A stretch of DNA of 64,000 nt from Xenorhabdus doucetiae (GTDB taxonomy: Bacteria > Pseudomonadota > Gammaproteobacteria > Enterobacterales > Enterobacteriaceae), in contig NZ_FO704550.1 of NCBI RefSeq assembly GCF_000968195.1, positions 1,488,001 to 1,552,000 on the forward strand, written 5' to 3'. Position numbers and translations under genes: made by a program. Below the pieces are notes generated by a model. That model was not told the origin of the DNA. It made no database searches and worked only from the letters and a program-made list of their open reading frames with translations. Below, in pieces: positions 61,343 through 64,000 of this stretch. Position 1 is the stretch's first letter; each line of letters begins with the position of its first letter.

Positions 61343-64000
61343 TTGAACCAGGAATATACAGAAGACAAACGTGTTAAGTTAAAAAAAATAAGCAGTAGCC
61401 GCCGGCTTCTGGAAGCCATTTTGTTGGTTATTGCTATTTGTGCTGTGTACTTGATGGTCGCACTTATCAGTTTCAATCCATCTGATCCCAGTTGGTCACA
61501 GACGTCATGGCATGAACCTGTCCACAATTGGGGCGGCAGTGTTGGTGCTTGGTTATCTGACACGCTGTTCTCGGCATTTGGTATTCTTGCCTATGCAGTC
61601 CCGCCGTTGATGTTGTTAGGTTGTTGGAATGCTTTCCGTCAGAGAGATAGGCAAGAGTACATTGATTTCTTCACACTGGCATTGCGCATCATTGGTGCTT
61701 TGGCACTCGTGCTGACTTCATGCGGCTTGGCTGCACTCAATATTGATGATTTAAATGATTTTGCTGCCGGTGGCGTCATTGGTAATTTATTTAGCAATGC
61801 GATTCTGCCTTGGTTTAATATCCTCGGAGCGACATTGGCGCTGCTGGGTATTTGGGCTGTTGGATTTACCCTGTTTACCGGATGGTCATGGCTCACGATT
61901 GCAGAAAAAATAGGTGCAGTTATTCTCGATTCACTGAGTTTTGTGGTTAATCGTGGCCGCAATGATGCTGAATATAACGAAGAAGATTCAGAGGATGCAT
62001 TAGTTTCCGAAAGCCCAGTCAGTGAACAGAAACGCGTGGAGCATGCAGATAAGCATGAAATGGTTAACTCCGCGGTGACGATTGAAACCCCCGACGCTGA
62101 TGAGGATGATGTATTACTAACAACTCCAACGGTAGTTGAGTTGGCTAACACTGATCCAGTGTTGCAGCCTGCACCGGCTTCTCCGGTTATGGAAGAAAAT
62201 GGATCATCCGAAACCACCGAACATCCACTTGAGCGTGAACATATACCGCAGTCAGTCATATCGACGACTGCAACCTCCTCGCCAGCATTTGATCAACCTG
62301 AATTTGAACAACCGGAATTACAGCATCAGGAAGAGGAAAATAGGGATGATGATGTAACAGATACAATGACTTCTCCTGAAACTCATCATGCCAATGTGAA
62401 AAATGCGGCAGCGGGTGTCACTGGCTCTGTTGCTGTGGTGAGGAATCCACAGGTTAAACAAGGCATAGGTCCTGAAATGCCCCGGCCTAATCCTGTCAGG
62501 ATCCCAACCCGCCGTGAATTATATGGTATCAAAGTGCCTTCTCACCGTTTGGCAGAACACATGCAACGGAAAGAAAAAGAGAGGCAGGATGAGCTGATTG
62601 CCGAAGCTAATGAACAGCAAATGGATGTCCAACAGCAAGATATATTGCGTCAGCAATTCCTCGAACAGCAGCGTGAACGCTACGGTGCTGATTTTGAAGC
62701 AGAGAATAGAGGAACTCACGGAGAAGGCACGTTGCTACATAAGCAACCAACGATAGCCGAACTTACGAAAAATAGCGTAGTAGATGAACAGCCAGATGAC
62801 CAGAAAGCGCAGGAAGAAGCGTTACGGATAGCATTTGAACAGCAACAACGTGAACGTTATCAGATAAATCAACCTGCCTCTCCGGAACCCGTTTCAGCAC
62901 CGGATGAAAAGCCAGCATCTAATCATCTCCCTCAGGCGAGTGATCTTAATCAACCTGATCTTGCTAAATTTGTGTCAACAGAACCACCGATTCAACAAGC
63001 TATTCCTGTGCAGCAGCCGCAGCAAGATAGCCTGTTTCACCCATTTTTGATACGCAATGATCAACCCTTGCCAAAACCAACGACGCCGATGCCTTCGCTG
63101 GATCTTTTGGCTGCGCCACCGGCAGAAGAAGAGCCGGTTGATATGCTTGCGCTTGAGCAAATTTCTCGTTTAATTGAAGCGCGTTTAAATGATTATCGCG
63201 TCAAAGCGGATGTGGTAGGGTTCTCTCCGGGGCCTGTCATCACACGATTTGAATTGGACTTAGCGCCGGGGGTGAAAGCCTCCCGTATTTCTAATTTATC
63301 GCGTGACCTCGCTCGCTCGCTTTCAGCGGTAGCCGTCCGTATCGTGGAAGTGATTCCGGGGAAACCGTATGTGGGTTTGGAATTACCCAATAAAAAACGC
63401 CAAACCGTTTATCTGCGGGAAGTTCTGGATTGTGAGAAATTCCGTGATAATCCTTCACCACTCACTATCGTGTTAGGGAAGGACATTGCAGGGCAGCCGG
63501 TTGTGGCTGATTTGGGTAAAATGCCTCACTTACTGGTAGCCGGGACGACGGGTTCGGGTAAATCGGTCGGGGTCAATGCGATGATCCTCAGTATCCTGTA
63601 CAAAGCGAAACCCGAAGATGTTCGCTTTATTATGATTGACCCGAAAATGCTGGAATTATCGGTTTATGAGGGCATTCCTCACTTATTGACTGAAGTTGTC
63701 ACCGATATGAAAGATGCAGCCAACGCATTGCGTTGGTGTGTGAATGAAATGGAACGACGTTATAAACTGATGTCCGCATTGGGTGTGCGTAACCTTGCAG
63801 GCTATAACGACAAGATCAAACAAGCAGAAAATATGGGGCGCCCGATCCCTGATCCGTTCTGGAAACCGGGTGACAGCATGGATGCAACGCATCCTATGTT
63901 GAAAAAAGAGCCTTATATTGTGGTTATGGTGGATGAATTTGCCGACTTAATGATGACAGTCGGCAAAAAGGTGGAAGAACTCATTGCGCGCTTGGCTCAG
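61343..64000 (+). CDS. ftsK: FtsK: septal DNA translocase (partial, 3' end beyond window)
   Basis: 886 codons without a stop, cut by the window end. The N-terminus has four membrane helices (LEAILLVIAICAVYLMVAL and others) that anchor it at the septum. A Gln/Glu/Pro-rich linker spans about residues 210-590. The motor domain has RVKADVVGFSPGPVIT-like sequence, Walker A GTTGSGKS (734-741) and VMVDEFADLMM (Walker B). The start is TTG with GGAGAG 6 bases upstream; NQEYTEDKR then aligns with E. coli SQEYIEDKE. It couples chromosome segregation and XerCD dimer resolution to division. Confidence 0.95.
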   Translation, partial: MNQEYTEDKRVKLKKISSSRRLLEAILLVIAICAVYLMVALISFNPSDPSWSQTSWHEPVHNWGGSVGAWLSDTLFSAFGILAYAVPPLMLLGCWNAFRQRDRQEYIDFFTLALRIIGALALVLTSCGLAALNIDDLNDFAAGGVIGNLFSNAILPWFNILGATLALLGIWAVGFTLFTGWSWLTIAEKIGAVILDSLSFVVNRGRNDAEYNEEDSEDALVSESPVSEQKRVEHADKHEMVNSAVTIETPDADEDDVLLTTPTVVELANTDPVLQPAPASPVMEENGSSETTEHPLEREHIPQSVISTTATSSPAFDQPEFEQPELQHQEEENRDDDVTDTMTSPETHHANVKNAAAGVTGSVAVVRNPQVKQGIGPEMPRPNPVRIPTRRELYGIKVPSHRLAEHMQRKEKERQDELIAEANEQQMDVQQQDILRQQFLEQQRERYGADFEAENRGTHGEGTLLHKQPTIAELTKNSVVDEQPDDQKAQEEALRIAFEQQQRERYQINQPASPEPVSAPDEKPASNHLPQASDLNQPDLAKFVSTEPPIQQAIPVQQPQQDSLFHPFLIRNDQPLPKPTTPMPSLDLLAAPPAEEEPVDMLALEQISRLIEARLNDYRVKADVVGFSPGPVITRFELDLAPGVKASRISNLSRDLARSLSAVAVRIVEVIPGKPYVGLELPNKKRQTVYLREVLDCEKFRDNPSPLTIVLGKDIAGQPVVADLGKMPHLLVAGTTGSGKSVGVNAMILSILYKAKPEDVRFIMIDPKMLELSVYEGIPHLLTEVVTDMKDAANALRWCVNEMERRYKLMSALGVRNLAGYNDKIKQAENMGRPIPDPFWKPGDSMDATHPMLKKEPYIVVMVDEFADLMMTVGKKVEELIARLAQ

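Overview
The window looks like an Enterobacterales chromosome, most likely Morganellaceae (Xenorhabdus or Photorhabdus). This is inferred from close but diverged matches to E. coli core proteins, E. coli-like local gene orders with characteristic losses, an AT-rich core, a degenerate ERIC element, and a load of conjugative-element, Rhs and IS remnants. No rRNA, tRNA or CRISPR array was seen.

Positions 1-13.4 kb form a mosaic accessory island. An XRE repressor diverges from a GC-rich primase-helicase-like gene and a tyrosine recombinase, followed by an 870-base palindrome-rich stretch with no convincing gene. The sequence then changes abruptly to an orphan Rhs C-terminal toxin tip with its CdiI-type immunity gene. 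An IS630 element sits exactly in the ancestral immunity stop codon. Next come symE with a broken XRE fragment, an IS66 remnant, and a five-gene block (8.6-13.3 kb) that is only the distal part of an ICE mating-pair-formation module.

Positions 13.7-21.4 kb hold further accessory genes: a ToxA-like methyltransferase, an HTH-fused pseudouridine-kinase-family protein, an invasin/intimin pseudogene missing most of its beta-barrel, a decayed second IS630, and a compact Tlde1 peptidoglycan-toxin/immunity pair.

From 21.8 kb to the end is core chromosome: yegH, gnd, yiaY, the complete histidine operon with its hisL attenuator (hisLGDCBHAFI on the minus strand), yeeZ, gstB, dacC, sdaC, ybjG, grxA, ybjC, ybjN, rlmC, artPIQM, lysO, macAB, cspD, clpSA, infA, aat, cydDC, trxB, lrp and the first part of ftsK, which runs off the window. 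Functional themes are histidine synthesis, arginine/lysine/serine transport, thiol redox and cytochrome bd assembly (grxA, trxB, cydDC), and N-degron proteolysis (aat, clpS, clpA). 

The points most worth checking are the Rhs-tip/immunity pair with its stop-codon insertion, the Tlde1 pair, the symE locus that lost its XRE neighbour, the hairpin enclosing the invasin start codon, and tandem-repeat blocks upstream of sdaC and lrp.
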